Assembly: GCA_930367215.1 (NCBI GenBank)
Contig: OV884059.1
Coordinates: forward strand, 239,505,803 to 239,569,802
Direction: 5' to 3'
Source of the DNA: Pollenia angustigena
Taxonomy: Eukaryota; Arthropoda; Insecta; Diptera; Polleniidae
Length of the DNA: 64,000 nt
The position numbers and the translations under genes are program-made. Positions 1-11,971 of the stretch are shown here, piece after piece. Every line of letters begins with the position of its first letter. Within the stretch, counting starts at the first letter, position 1. The notes under the pieces were generated by a model. The model saw nothing but the letters and a program-made list of their open reading frames with translations, was not told the origin of the DNA and did not search any database.

Positions 1-59
1 TCACGAATCTCAAATATGGTACACCCTTCATAAATCTGCCCATACACACTGTAGTGTAG

Positions 60-1239
60 GGGATCATTTAGTCCGACTGGTTTATTTATTTATGACTTTA
101 TATTAGTTATTCCCAAAAAACAGTTAACTCAGTTTATTCTCTTATTTATACACATTCATTTTCAGACATTTAAGCAATAAATTCCTTAAACTATTTAAAG
201 AATCCAAATGAGTTTATTAAAGAGTGTCTTTTTCCTGTTTTAAGATTATAAAATCCGACATCTTCTAGTCAAATTATTTACACAAACTGCTAAATATTTC
301 TGTTCATGTATGTGTGTGTATTTTATTATTTATAGGGAAAGTTTTTAAACCCTGTTGCAAGATTTTTTGATTTTTGTATGAAAAGCTACACTCACAATAT
401 AAATTACAGTAACGAACTGTAGCTTATTTAAGAAGTATTCCGCTCAGTAATTTTTCAATAAATAAACATTTAAAATCCCAAGCAAATTTTTTTTTAACGG
501 ATTCTAACGATGATTAAGTTAAAGTCTTCTGCATGTAAAATTAAATGAAAATTAAATTTAAAATTTTTACTGTTAAAAATTCAACCGCAAACTCCGAATT
601 TTCAGTTATTTTATATAATTTAACTACCAAAAAATAAATTTTTAGGTACCTATAAAAACGATTTGCTGTTTTGTGTTAAAAAATTCCCATATTCTATTTG
701 TCAAAATTATTAAGTTAAATACATAAAATTTTTAAAGTAAATTAATTGCGAAGCAATATCGGTCATGCTGCTGGTGAGTTATTATTGGGAGTTCTTTTGT
801 AAAGGGTTAGTACAACAAGTAAAACAAACATGTGAAACGGGGTAAGTATAATAATAATACTCTCTCTCTTTCTCATTAGAAAAATAAGCGGACAGGTAGG
901 TGTCTGTCTGCTATTTATTTTAGAAATTCGGCTCTTTTGAAGGGTAAACGAAAATTACTGAATTTAATAAAACAACTGAATATTTCTTTGTTTTTAAAGA
1001 ATATGTAGTTAATTTTTATTAACTACATATTACAGATATGAAGTTAATTTATATAAAATGAAAAAGTGAAAATTCATTTGTTTTTAAGGAACATGGGGTT
1101 GAATTTTTGACAGTAAAAATTAAATGAACTTTTCGTTAAAAATAAATGAAAAATAAGTAGACCGGTTTTTAACCGAATTTTCATTTATTTTATATTACAA
1201 TTTCAGTTTATTTTAGATAAAGAATATTGTGGGTGTATA
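60..1239. other. AT-rich non-coding stretch with small inverted repeats
   Basis: No coding region is recognisable. Two structures stand out. A perfect hairpin at 1000-1031 has 14-bp stems (aatatgtagttaat) around a 3-nt loop. A longer imperfect inverted repeat pairs about 565-605 with 1090-1125 (ttttaactgtcaaaaattc-like arms around 'ggttgaattttt'), which may be the remains of a small TIR element. A short CT-rich run lies near 861-877. Confidence 0.4.
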
Positions 1240-1282
1240 ATTAAATATGAATTGATATTTAAGTAGAATTGGTGAAATAGGC
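1240..1282 (-). repeat. Fragment of the GGGCCTATTTCACC MITE family
   Basis: The segment 'gaattggtgaaataggc' near 1266-1282 matches one end of the complete MITE at 44145-44281, and the neighbouring bases (ttgatatttaa) also match. Only one end is visible here, so this is a truncated or decayed copy. A weaker partial match begins near 52180. Confidence 0.5.
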
Positions 1283-1489
1283 AATAAAAAGTCATAAAAA
1301 AAATATTGAAATTTTTTTCACAATTAAGAGCAAAAACTCATAGAAATTAAAATGTCAGCTAGCACAGGCGTTTTTTTAGATGCTTGTGTTTAATATACAA
1401 CTCAAAAAATAGCCTTCTGATGATGATTTGACGAGTTACAATAACAAAAACGTCTTCTGTTTTCTACTTTTATTACACGCTCGTCTTTC

Positions 1490-1975
1490 AATCTTGGCAA
1501 TAAGCGGTGTTGAATTCGCGTTTTGGTTGTTTGTTCAGTATAATTTTTTTTTTTTTTTTTTTGTTAGGACCTGCACTCAGAGGATGACCCATACTAATGC
1601 ATTGTGTTGAATCTAGGAAAATAGGTTATGGGTAAGAGCAAAAAAGGACTTGAATTTATTCAATCTGAAAGTACGAGGGATGAATTTATCATGAAGTTTA
1701 TTTTAAATACGATCAAAAAAAAAATAAGTACGAACAAGCGTACGAGTTTCGGATATCAGATCTCTAATTTCATCAGAAGACATCCCATTGTAAGTAACGA
1801 TAAAATAGCAAAATACAATCCACATTACGACGGTGTTCAAGAGAATCAATCGAATTGGATCCTAAATTGTCAACTTCGCGCTCTCCAGTACGCGGTCGCA
1901 AAAACTCTTAAATAGGCTTTTAAGCACCGGCCCACGCATGAGAGTCTAATTCCACTCGCGGTGATATGAATAGAA
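1490..1975 (+). repeat. Dispersed repeat, related to 47455-47960 in opposite orientation
   Basis: Several blocks match the minus strand of 47455-47960 in the same order: ggtgttgaattcg..., 'gttaggac-tgcactcag-ggat-ac', 'actaatgcattg', 'aggaaaat-ggttatgg' and, about 250 bases later, 'aagcaccggcc' followed by 'cccac' and 'aattcc'. A 95-codon open frame (1628-1915) lies inside but its product has no recognisable domain, and the related copy does not keep the frame, so I do not call it a gene. The element type is unknown; no terminal repeats were seen. Confidence 0.45.
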
Positions 1976-3714
1976 AGGAGATTAGATAGAGCGAAGTGTA
2001 ACATAAACCGTTTTAAAAAACCGAGGCACTTGAATGCTTCTTTCGACACCATGAATATTTGCTTTGTCCTTCGGACATCACATTGTATCTTCTGTTCGCT
2101 TGACGCTTTTCATTAGGTAGCTCAGTTACGGCTTAACATGCTGTTTCAAAGATTCGTTAAATAATTTTTACACACAAGTAACCGATTCTGTCAACGATAA
2201 ATATAATAGTCTTTCGCTGTGTTATGGACTTAAATCATAGAGGAATCAGCTTGTGTAAAAGTTTCTTTCCTGCCAGGAATCTTCTACGATTAAAAAATGC
2301 TCTCGTTGACAATCTAAACGCTCTTCATGAGGTTCCCAGTAAACTCTTGCACGATTGCAAGCTGGGAATTTTTATCTATTGCTTTAAAGTTTTACTCTCA
2401 ATAGATTGTTTATAAAATCAAAAGTTATTCATTATATTTGTATTATAAACCTGTGCGAGACAACAATAGTTCTTGGAAATTTATATAAAAAGCAGAAAAA
2501 GGTGAATAAACTCAGGAAATTTTTAAAGGATTAAAGAGAATGGTTTAGTTAGCAATACAAATAAAATTTTTTTTTTAGTTTAACTTAACCCATTACTGGC
2601 GCTACGACAGCAAGCAGGAATTTTTGGAATCCCTTGCAGGGAGTGGATGCGTCCTGATTTGTAGTTTTCTTTATATAGACTGAACAAAAAATCGACCGAA
2701 AACAATCAAAAGAGTAAAAAGAAATTTATGTTATTTCTTGTAAAAAAAATTATTGCTTTAGGTTTAATTTTTGGAGATCTTTATAGTACTTTTTAGTAAA
2801 TATATGTATTTTTGCAGGTAAATAAAGTACAGTACTTCGTATACGGAAAAAAAATATCTCAAGGAAATTTTTAACAACACAGCTTATTAAAACTAAAATT
2901 TTAGGTCAACAAACTCTTTATTTTATTCAATTGGAGGCCACATTTTGATAAAATGGACTACTACATGGACTAGTAAGGACCATGTCATTGTTAAGAATTT
3001 GTAGTGAGACGACATGTCTCAATTTTTTAACGACAAGTTTTCGTTTTTAAACGACTTCAAAACTAATCCTCTTGAGTTTACCATGAAGTAGTTTTTAGAC
3101 TACTCCATTGTAATCCAAAGCTGGTTTATATGGTCCTTCCCTAGAACATCGTAATGTTAAATAGACCGTGTTTTTCCATACGTTTTGGTTACTTTTGGAC
3201 TACTCCTAGTCCCTTGTGGTCTACATTTTGCACGCGTGTTTTGACTGGTCCTATTATTTGCAGGGTTTTAAATTGCAATACACTCCTAACACACTCACAC
3301 TTTTAAATCGACCACGAGATTGCTTTCAATTTTACCTTTCCATTTGTTTGGCAATTTTACTTTCAATTTAACAGCTGATTACAAGTTTGTCTTTATAAAT
3401 AGTTTTCTTGATGAAGTAAATTGCTTACTAATTGAGTGCAGCCTACGTCACAGCAGTATATGTAAAAGACTATCAAGAAAAACTTGATCGTGGGACAATA
3501 AGAAATTTTATCAAAATTTCGCTTTGCAAAATAGCACTCAACAAAACATATTTATTAATAAAATAATTAAATATTTTTAATACTTAATAAAAGACAACTA
3601 TTTGAATTAAAGTTATGACAGTATTTTTACAACTCTTGTCCATTTTTTAATAGCTTTGATATTGTTCCAAATAAGACTTGAGAGTTTGTAATTCTCATTT
3701 ACTTTACAGTTTTA
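1976..3714. other. No gene recognised
   Basis: A mixed region with somewhat higher GC than its surroundings between 2030 and 3300. An open frame of 63 codons at 2224-2415 shows no known motif. A small hairpin at 2333-2368 (ttcccag...ctgggaa enclosing cttgca-cgat-tgcaag) has a one-sided 6-nt bulge. Nothing else could be assigned. Confidence 0.4.
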
Positions 3715-3835
3715 TTTATATAATATCTTTTGTTTTCCCAAAGTCTATGGAAAAAGGTTTCCTGATGATCTGGCTTACGCAACCAGCGAATAGGAACTAG
3801 CTTATCCTCCAAAAATAGGTTAAGGCCAATAAAAA
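3715..3835 (-). repeat. Dispersed repeat family with copies at 5975, 33255, 33525 and 36246
   Basis: The minus strand reads through the blocks 'gctagttcctattcgc', 'tggttgcgtaagccagatc' and 'caggaaac' that recur at 5975-6130 (plus), 33255-33400 (minus), 33525-33720 (minus) and partly at 36246-36345 (minus). The reading frame is not kept between copies, so this is a non-coding repeat. It is probably an internal part of a larger unidentified element. Confidence 0.55.
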
Positions 3836-4205
3836 AAAAAAAAAAATAAAAAAAATTGGAAGTTAAAAACATAACAATTAATGAATAAATAAATAAAGAT
3901 TCGATAAATATTTTGTTTGATTGATTCAAAATATCCAACAGTTTATTTTTACAAATCACGTTAACGTTGTCGTGAAAAATATATTTTGGGCAACAAAATT
4001 TTTTATTGAGTCAATAAACTCGGTAGTTGACTAAAAATTTAATAACTATACCTACAAACTTGTTTTTATCAATACCGCAAAAATAGTCATCGCAGAAAAT
4101 GCAAACATTTTTTTTTTTATCGAAAATACGATGTTCGTATTCAAATATGAAAATTATTTTTCTCTGTGTAGGTAATTGCGTCAAGTTTAAGTAAGTTTCA
4201 CGCTT

Positions 4206-5075
4206 AAGAGGCTGTGTGTTATCACCACTCCTATTTAACCGTGTCCTAGATGTAGTGATTCAAAAGTCAACAAGTCATAGGAGAGGGATAACATGGGGTT
4301 TGCAAGACAGATTAGATGACCTGGACTATGCAGATGATATATGCTTATTAAGTCACTCTTTTTCCGATATGCAGTCAAAGCTAAATCTAGTTAGCGAAAC
4401 AGCAAAGCTAGCTGGATTGAAGATAAATATCCCCAAAACAAAAACACTTAGGATAAATGCTAACGCAACGCAAAAATGCCTAATATACGGCAATGAAATT
4501 GGTGATATGGAGTCCCTCTGCTATCTAGGCAGTATAATCGACAAATCCGGTGGCTCACGGGTCGCATTAATAAGGCACGCAATGCATTTGCCCAACTAAG
4601 CCCTGTTGGAAATCGCCTAACATCTTGAGACGCACCAAAATTAAAATTTTCAATTCCAGCGTTAAATCCACATAACTGTACGGCTGCGAAACGTGGAATA
4701 TGGTTTGTTAACAAATGCCTGCGTAGAGACTTGCGTGTTTACTGGCCATCCTTAATATCAAATGCCCAACTCTGGTCAGATACCGATCAGCAATCAATTG
4801 AGATGGAAATAAGAAAACGCAAATGGGGTTGGCTTGGACACACTCTCCGCAAGCCATTAGACGATGTCACTAAGAAGGCCATAGACTGGAACCCCCACGG
4901 AAGCAGGCACATTGGACGACCATCACACACCTGGAAACGCCAAATCATAACCGAACGCTCCAAGCTACGACTAAAGTGGAACGAAGTCAAACATAACGCT
5001 GATAATCGAGATCACTGGAATCAACTTGTTGCGGCCCTATGCTCCCCAGAGGAGTAAAATAAACAAATATATATT
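4206..5075 (+). pseudogene. 5'-truncated RTE-like LINE relic, reverse transcriptase C-terminal half
   Basis: Translations show the end of reverse transcriptase motif B (RGCVLSPLLFNRVLD, from about 4207), the catalytic motif C as LDYADDICLLSHSF (about 4321-4362), the block AGLKINIPKTKTLR, and after 4731 the C-terminal block IRKRKWGWLGHTLRKP with WNPHGSRHIGRPSHTW, ending at a TAA at 5055-5057. This arrangement is typical of the endonuclease-reverse-transcriptase proteins of RTE-like LINEs, which copy their own RNA at a nicked target. Between 4555 and 4735 the reading passes through all three frames and several stops (KIKIFNSSVKS and LYGCETWN in one frame, NKCLRRDL in another), so the copy is dead. 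The 5' part is missing, as expected of truncated LINE insertion. A short A/T-rich tail (aaataaacaaatatata) follows the stop. Clade assignment is moderate; being a LINE relic is secure. Confidence 0.88.
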
Positions 5076-5166
5076 GAAATTTGGGTAAAGAAAACCTAAA
5101 AGTTACCATAAACTTACAGAAAATTCAGAATTTCTTTGCCAAAAACGTTGTGTTTAATATACATAT

Positions 5167-5844
5167 TCACCCCTATCATGAATAACAAGTGGAATTTTTG
5201 TTCCCCTGAAGTTTTCATTCCCCTCGAAGGGAAAAAAGCAATCGTGAATCTCATGTGAAAAATTTTTCACGCTATCATTTCCAGTGAATGTAAAAAAGAA
5301 GAAGAAAGATTAAAAAAATTAAAAATCAATGAAATTTTTCTTCAAAAATATACAAGTATATAGTTTAAAGAAAAGTTAAAATAATAAAGCAAAATATTTA
5401 GTATCGGAGGGATAGTTTGATTACAACGTTAGTTTTTTGCACTTTTTAAATTTAATGTAGTAAAATATTTTCCAAAATTCTGCCACCAAGTCAATCGAAA
5501 GTTTCACAAATCCGCAGGCAATCGACCTGTTGCTTTGCATTTTGTTGACTAATATGTCGGTTTGTGCCTTTTTAACTTTATTAACCCTTAATATTTGATT
5601 TATGGGAGGAGCTTCTTACATACATGTTCTGTTCCCTAGCAAAAATAAAGTGAGAAAATCTAAGGGAAATGTGAACAAATTACGAGGGAAAAAATTTTTC
5701 ACGATAAGGGGAATTTTTTCACGTGAACATTTTTTTACGTTATAATTCTCCTTTGAATTACATTTTTTCATGGGAGTTGTTCATGATAGCAAATATATGA
5801 AAAGGGGAAAAATACGAGGGAAAAACTTTTCACGATAGGGATGA
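5167..5844. mobile_element. Non-autonomous TIR element (ends CACCCCTATC / CATCCCTATC)
   Basis: The left end reads 'cacccctatcatgaa' and the reverse complement of the right end 'catccctatcgtgaa'. Both ends are flanked by ATT, a possible 3-bp target duplication (5165-5167 and 5843-5846 region). Internal subterminal copies of a 'cacgatrngg' and 'gagggaaaaa' motif lie near both ends. There is no transposase frame, so this is a MITE-like element. Confidence 0.6.
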
Positions 5845-5974
5845 TTGTCTTTAGAATCAGCGAAGGGTAAAGTAGATTCAGCAATGCATCGAATTTGTGA
5901 ACTGAATAACATAAATGGCATCCAACTCATTGGACTGTAATTATATTATTTGCAATTTAAAAGATTTAGCTATT

Positions 5975-6130
5975 CGTGCTTAATTCCCAATTTTTATTCT
6001 TGATAAAAACACTGAAATTTATTGTTGATGGGACAAGCTGTTCCTATGCGCATTTTACTGGTTGCTTAGGCCAGATCGTCAGGAAACTTCATCCATAAAG
6101 ATTTTAGAAAAGCTAAAGATATTAAACCAA
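5975..6130 (+). repeat. Dispersed repeat copy (same family as 3715-3835)
   Basis: Blocks 'aaaacactgaaatttattg', 'ttcctatgcgcattt', 'actggttgcttaggccagat' and 'aaagattttagaaaagct' match the minus strand of 33525-33720 closely. The copy runs directly into the Mutator-like fragment that follows. Confidence 0.65.
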
Positions 6131-6137
6131 ATAAAAC

Positions 6138-6428
6138 TGTTTCGGAAACAAGACAGATTTTAGAAGCTTTACTTAGCGAAATTGGTACTTGTTATACCAT
6201 GGAGGAGAAAATCCTTGCGCCCGGCCGAAGGCCGGCTATACAGCGAAGCTTTAGTTAGCGAAACAGGTCTTTGTTATACCATATAAGCATTTGTAACGCA
6301 ACACATCAAATGGGACATAACACCATAATGGCTTTATGTCCCATTCCACTTAAATTGATATGAGACTTAAGGCCATATCAAAATTATGGCTTTATGTCCG
6401 TTTGGATTGAGACATAAAGCCATTATGA
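6138..6428 (+). repeat. Partial copy of the 58113-58916 TIR element
   Basis: About 290 bases match 58575-58885 nearly base for base, including 'gcgcccggccgaaggccggc', 'ttataccatataagcattt' and 'gacataaagccattatg'. The copy lacks both terminal inverted repeats of the full element: it starts inside the core module and stops before the right end. It is a truncated copy, still little diverged. Confidence 0.8.
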
Positions 6429-8066
6429 TTTTATTAAAAAGTTAAAAAAAAGTTTTAGATCGTAATACCGGATTACGAGAACTAGTATTTGTAAGTAGTC
6501 CACTTGCAAACACCGCTAATTAAAAAGATAAAAATTCTGTAAAAGCCGCTATTTTATTTGTGCCTCCCTAAGCCATTATCAATCTCGTTCAAAAATCCTT
6601 AAGTTACGCGCAATTTCTGGTTATTTATACAATACTCCTGCAAAACTCTACATATGGCTTGGCATTTCAAATTTAAAAAACTGTTTTAATCCATTTTCTC
6701 AGAATTTTGTTTTTTTCAACTTTGCGCTGTTTGCAAGTGGAGAACTCATATTAAAATGAAAGTGAGGCGGTTGAATTTATTGACAACCCTTCTCCAACTG
6801 AAATTGTGAAACCGCTGAACCGATTTTCATAAATTGTTAATAAAATGACTCGAAAAGACTTGAATTTCTTAGATCCGAAGTTTCAATACTCTTTTTGTAT
6901 TGTTTTTGCAGCTAGAGACGTTTAAAGTTGCTAAAGGACACAGGGGTAAATTATGACATTTTTCTCTTTTTCATTTTATAATTACATTAATATGTTTACC
7001 CCCACTTTTTTTAAAACAATTTTCTTTTTTACAGTATCTATAATGTTTTTAATTTAAATGCAAATTATTTCAAAATTAAACGTCACTAAAGTTCTTTAGT
7101 AACAATTCTTCTTAAAATTATTTGAATGATATGTATAAGGAGAATCGTTTAGGAATTATAAAAGGTATTCAAATTCATGTTCACCAAATAAGGGAAAAAA
7201 TTAGTATTCCTTTTGCAATGTCAATTATTTCCTTCTGCTCTTGTTACGTTAAATGATTAACGATTTTAATATTTGATGTATCATTCTTCCTGTCATTTGT
7301 TTTCATTCTGGGTTTATAATGAAGTTAGTTAAACATCATTTGGTAATTCATTTTTGTTATTTGGCTTTTCACCAGCCGAACCTTAACAAATCAACGAAAA
7401 AAATTTAATGCTAGTTAAATTAGGAATTAGAAAATTATGTAGGTAGGTCGATTGTTTTTTTTTAATCATTTAAAACCCAGTTAAAAGGTAACTAACAAAA
7501 TTTCATATTTTGGTAAATAATCTTCTAACCATATAATGGTTAAAATTATATTGTCAGTCATCGACAACGAGAAATATTTTAAAAGTATTTTCACGTCAAA
7601 ATTTAACAAAATTTTATACCTTGTATTTAAATGTATATTGTTCTTATTTTTATTAAAAAAAAAAAAAGTGTTTTATTATTATTACAATATGCGCATACGA
7701 AGTGCCCCACAATCATGTAGTTGTCTTTTTTTAAATAAAGCGAACAAGGGGTAACTTTTTGTGCACTTTAAGACGATTAAAAAAACGTTTTTGTTCATTC
7801 CAATTCTGTTTTTTTTTGGCAAATGAACAAATTTAGTGAAATTTTCTTTTTCTTTTATAGAGTGGAATATCGTTACTTAAGTTTTGAAGATCTTTTCTTT
7901 AGCAAGCTCTTTTTCAGCCTTATGTTGGTCTTAGACGACATGTATTTAGCAATGAGTTTGCCAAATTTCCCACTGCTTAATTTGAAATTGTTTCTGTTCA
8001 ATTAAAGAGTGTTCTGTTTTGAACTGACAAACTGTGGAAGTCATTTTTTTGTGGTGGCAAATATAC
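6429..8066. other. AT-rich stretch, nothing recognised
   Basis: No gene, terminal inverted repeat or known repeat was identified. Short open frames at 7536-7754 and 7823-8005 are composed mostly of F, K, N, L and I codons, as expected by chance in AT-rich DNA. Confidence 0.5.
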
Positions 8067-8361
8067 ATATGGGGGATTTCATGTCAAGTGACCCAATTTT
8101 TAAATCGATGTCTAAAAATTTAAAACCCCTCTACTTGGGACAAATTTTTATAACACCAATAGGTAATAAGTTACATGGATGAGAAAGAACACCTGTATGT
8201 CCAAAATGTCGAACTTTTACCCCCTCTAACTCAGAAAGTTTTTGACCGATCTTATTGAAAATTTGTGTCTAAACTGCTATACAATAGAACTAACCTTGGT
8301 GCATCCAAATCAGAAGATATCGATTTAAAAATTGGGTCACTTGACATGAAATCCCCCATAT
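8067..8361. mobile_element. Short TIR element, ATATGGG family
   Basis: The two ends are inverted copies over about 43 bp with no visible mismatch; they begin ATATGGGGGATTTCATGTCA. The 295-bp element has no coding capacity. Its end aligns with those of the larger elements at 8782-10125, 12324-14004 and 34744-35522 (consensus ATATGGGnnATTYC, often followed by ATGTCAA). Because the end is itself ATAT, the duplicated target can be read as TA or AT; TA would fit the Tc1/mariner superfamily. Confidence 0.85.
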
Positions 8362-8781
8362 TCTTAGAAAACCAAAGTTTTTAATCAACTGAAATACAAT
8401 TAAAAGTGAATAGAAATATAAGACAGTATATAATTTGCTATTGTGAACGATTTTAGGTTACGTCACATTGAACCCAAAACAAACGAGTGAAAGCCAAAAT
8501 GATAAACCTTCTGTTTTTGTTAATTTTGACAGACAAACGCCAAATAAGCTATGAAAACAATTCGATAAACGAACCGAAAATGTTACGTTTTTACAAACCT
8601 TTTGCATTATTTAATTGGTTGCTTGTTTGCGCAAACGTTAAATAATTGAAAATATTTTTTTTTTAAGAATTACAGTGAAAACTTTGCAGATTGAAGAAGG
8701 AGAAAAAGAAGTATTAAGAAAATAATCGAGAAAAATTTCTGACTCCTTTGAGTTCGTTTTATCCATGTTCTTATATATAGT

Positions 8782-10125
8782 ATATGGGCATTTCCTGGAG
8801 TCATGAACGAACGTTCGTATGCTTTGATGTTCAAATAACATAGAAAACAAAATTTTTCCGCGCATTTTTTTGCGATTCGATGACATTTGGGTAGCCTAAG
8901 GTTTAGTGCAAAAGATGGATTTCATCGAGTTAATGTTTTCATAATGATAGTTATAAACATGTGGTCACGAACGTACGCTTAATAGAAGTCAAATTTGGCT
9001 GACAGTAGTTAAATGATAAAATTTGCGTAATGCGACGGAATATTCAAAAGTGATTAATTTATTTTAAAAGTGTATTAATGTAGGTCTCCATCCAGTATTT
9101 GCAAAATAAAATATCTGTCTTGGTTTTTGTTTAACCCTTGTGTTAATACCCGGGTACCATGGTACCCACCTACGTATGTATATTAACATGAAAAAAAGTA
9201 TTAAGAATTAAAATTTTTTAACAAACTTCTGGATCGTCGTTATTTAACTTAAAATAAAGCGAATTCAGATTCTAGATTTATTTTTTTTCTCCTTTAATAC
9301 TCCAAAAAATGTGCTTAAACTATAACCATCGCAATATGCGCACCCGGGTACCCCGGTACCCAATACAATACACTTTATGGGATATCAAAAACTCAATTAC
9401 ATAAGTTTAGTTTCCAAAGCGTAAGTATTATAATACGGGGAAGTTTAATGTACATATCATGTATGACCAAAAATGTTCAACTTTTATACTAAAAAATACT
9501 GTACTGTATAAAAAATTTTAAATTTTAGCCGTTATGCAACACAAAGTTAAAAAATCATGTTTTAACATAAATATAATTTATGTAATATGCTTTTAAAAAG
9601 TTTAAAAATTTAATTTTATTTCATAAAAATATGGATTATTAATACATTATAGTATATGTGTACCCGGGTACCCCGGGTGCTAAACAATGTGGATAATGTT
9701 GGGTATTAACACAAGGGTTAATTGGCTTATGTACCGATCGTGAACGTACAATTTTTCTATATGTTATTTTATTATTATCACCATGTATTTTTCCATAAAT
9801 ATCTTCAAGTTTCCTTAACAAAAAACTTAATACTCTTATTACAATAGATTGTTATGGAGAGATTATAAGGAAAAAGTGTAAACATAACATATGTTTTGCA
9901 TGTAAAATAAGTATATAAAAACGTCTTTAGAAGAAGTTTAAAAAGAAAATAAAAAGTTTTCCTGTTTCCAGCGCAATTTCCTCAAGTAAAATAACTGAGA
10001 TAAGCTATGAAACCATTCTCTTATAAAAACATAGACTCTTTTTATAATAATAAACTATAAATGACGATGATAATCAACTTTTTATTTTTCCAGCCAGTTT
10101 GACCATTCTGAGGAAATGCCCATAT
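8782..10125. mobile_element. TIR element, ATATGGG family, carrying a nested piggyBac-type MITE
   Basis: The left end is ATATGGGCATTTCCT and the right end its exact reverse complement (10111-10125). Beyond 15 bp the arms do not match well. Removing the nested element at 9135-9717 leaves about 760 bp, close to the 779 bp of the related element at 34744-35522; both contain motifs of the type gaacgtacg or gaacgtga. No transposase frame is present. Its boundaries rest on a 15-bp inverted repeat and on similarity to three other members. Confidence 0.6.
9135..9717. mobile_element. piggyBac-type MITE with CCCGGGTACC palindromes
   Basis: The element is flanked on both sides by TTAA (9131-9134, 9718-9721), the exact target of piggyBac transposases. 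Its ends are inverted copies, CCCTTGTGTTAATACCC. Internal GC-rich palindromic blocks built on acccgggtacc occur three times: 9148-9167, 9342-9361 and 9661-9680, a striking contrast with the AT-rich rest. There is no transposase, so it would depend on an autonomous piggyBac-like element elsewhere. It is nested in the TIR element at 8782-10125. Confidence 0.85.
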
Positions 10126-10547
10126 ATAGAATATAAGCAGAAAAAATAGTGCTAAAATAAATTTTAGACACCGTTCCTGTTACTAACTTAGTTACTTCTC
10201 AGAGATATTTAAATGCAAGTGCCTTTTTTGTTTCCTCTAGAAGCGCCTTTTTTTTCCCCCTTTCACGTTGAACAACCGGTGCCGATGAAAGATGAATAGC
10301 AGCTAGATGATATAATTGGCAATCTTTTAAATGAAATGGCGACCCTTTTTTGAGCTTCTTATGCTTGCAGGGATAAAACTTTATGGTTTCCTCATATTAA
10401 CATACGAAAAAGTTTCTCCTGTAACAAATTTTATTACGACAAAAACCTAACGACAACAAACTGTTACCACATTTTATTTAGAAAACTTCCTGTTTCTTTT
10501 AAAGAACAGTTAAACTGTATATTTATTTACTTCTATTTGCATAATTT

Positions 10548-10960
10548 ATTAGCTTTTGTCTGGTAAAATTACGTTCACTTTCGAAATAGTAGTATCTTGT
10601 TCTCCTAAGCAGTTTAGGGCAGAAATCCAGCATTTATGAATCAAAATGTAGAACCATCTCCCTAAAAAATAGATAATTTTGTTACAAAATCTAGCGTAAA
10701 TAATGATATTACATTTCGCACAAATTCGGTTTGTACTACTGGAAACCATACCCCAAAATTTCGTGGAGGTTACACCATAGTTTACCATATACAGCACGTT
10801 CTCGAAAAACACTTCAGTGCGCCTAAAACCGTAACGAATAATGCTATAGTAATGAATTTCAGTCTGTCGCAGTTTTTTATGACTAGAAATTACACTGTCA
10901 GCATTTTCTATTGGCAAAGATGCAAATACATACGCATCAGGGATGGAAGATGGGGTTTCG
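10548..10960 (+). repeat. Partial copy of the CCGAAT dispersed repeat
   Basis: Matches the middle of the complete copy at 36386-37646: 'cactttcgaaa', 'tcctaagcagttt', 'ggaaa-c-c-c-aaatttcgtg', 'agtgcgcctaaaacc', 'aataatgctat' and 'actagaaatt-cactgt' in the same order. Open frames on either strand here (10549-10917, 10852-11130) are accidental. Confidence 0.65.
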
Positions 10961-11971
10961 ATTTTTCTACCAACTTAAATAACAACACGTCATTTCTGGA
11001 TGATGAAGGTACCAATTTTATGTTTGCTTGCGCATCTCTTGATGTTTATTTGAAAAACAAAGACTTTTTTATTAATAACAAGGTGTCTGCTAACGAAATT
11101 GAAAGGTTTTCTTGCAATCGCCTTATTTGACAATTTACTTTTGGTGGCAATGTAGTATCATACACAGCACATTGCCAGACCTTACAATATTGTAAGATCT
11201 GACAATTGCATGAATACATCTTTAAGATTTAAAGTAAATTCCTAAATTCTCTCATTATCAGAACTGAAATTCTTAATTTACACCAATTTAATGTCGGAAC
11301 AAAATTCACACGCCATATTTAAAAGTAATTTCTACTTCAGCATAAGCCCTCTTTTATGTGTTGATTTACTAATGCGCTCTTTGACTTTTTAATGTTTAAG
11401 GGGGAAATTCTTTGGAGACAGTTTCAAGGCTTCGGTGGGGTAATACATTTTTCTGTGGATATAACTCTCAACAAAAGTTACATTTGTACTTTGTGCAAAC
11501 GTATGACTGACGATTGGGCAGTAGTATACCAACAAGCCATAGCAATACATAATATATAAACTTACATGAACATTAATGTAAAAATTATTTTACTTTTGTT
11601 TTATTACATACTTATGAAAACATTTATTTATGTGGGTTTTTGCATAAATTAAGTACTATTTTTGGTAAAGGAAGTATTTTTTAAATTATTGCCTAAAAAG
11701 CAATATTTTTAAGAAAATGTTCTTCGTTTAATAAAATATGAGGAGCAGGCTTTAAAAGATGCCTTAAGTATATAAAAATCACTGAAAGGTGATTTTATTA
11801 GATTTGTAACATTATAAAAGTTAACTTTGTTTGCAACACGAGAAAAGGTTTTTTCTGCCAGCAAGATAATCTTTAATGAAATAAAGCCATAATATGAAAT
11901 TAAGCCATAATATCTTTTTGCTTTTTTTAGCTACATAAAGGAATTTTCGTTGAAAAAATATGTTCTTACTG
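10961..11971. other. AT-rich stretch, nothing recognised
   Basis: A perfect 16-bp palindrome (cttacaatattgtaag, 11181-11196) is the only structure seen. No gene or repeat was assigned. Confidence 0.4.

Noticed and set aside
1628..1915. 95-codon open frame starting MGKSKKGLEF
   Set aside because: No known domain, and it lies inside a repeat whose other copy does not keep the frame.
2333..2368. Hairpin considered as a miRNA or terminator-like element
   Set aside because: Stem is only 13 bp with a 6-nt bulge; far too short for an insect pre-miRNA.
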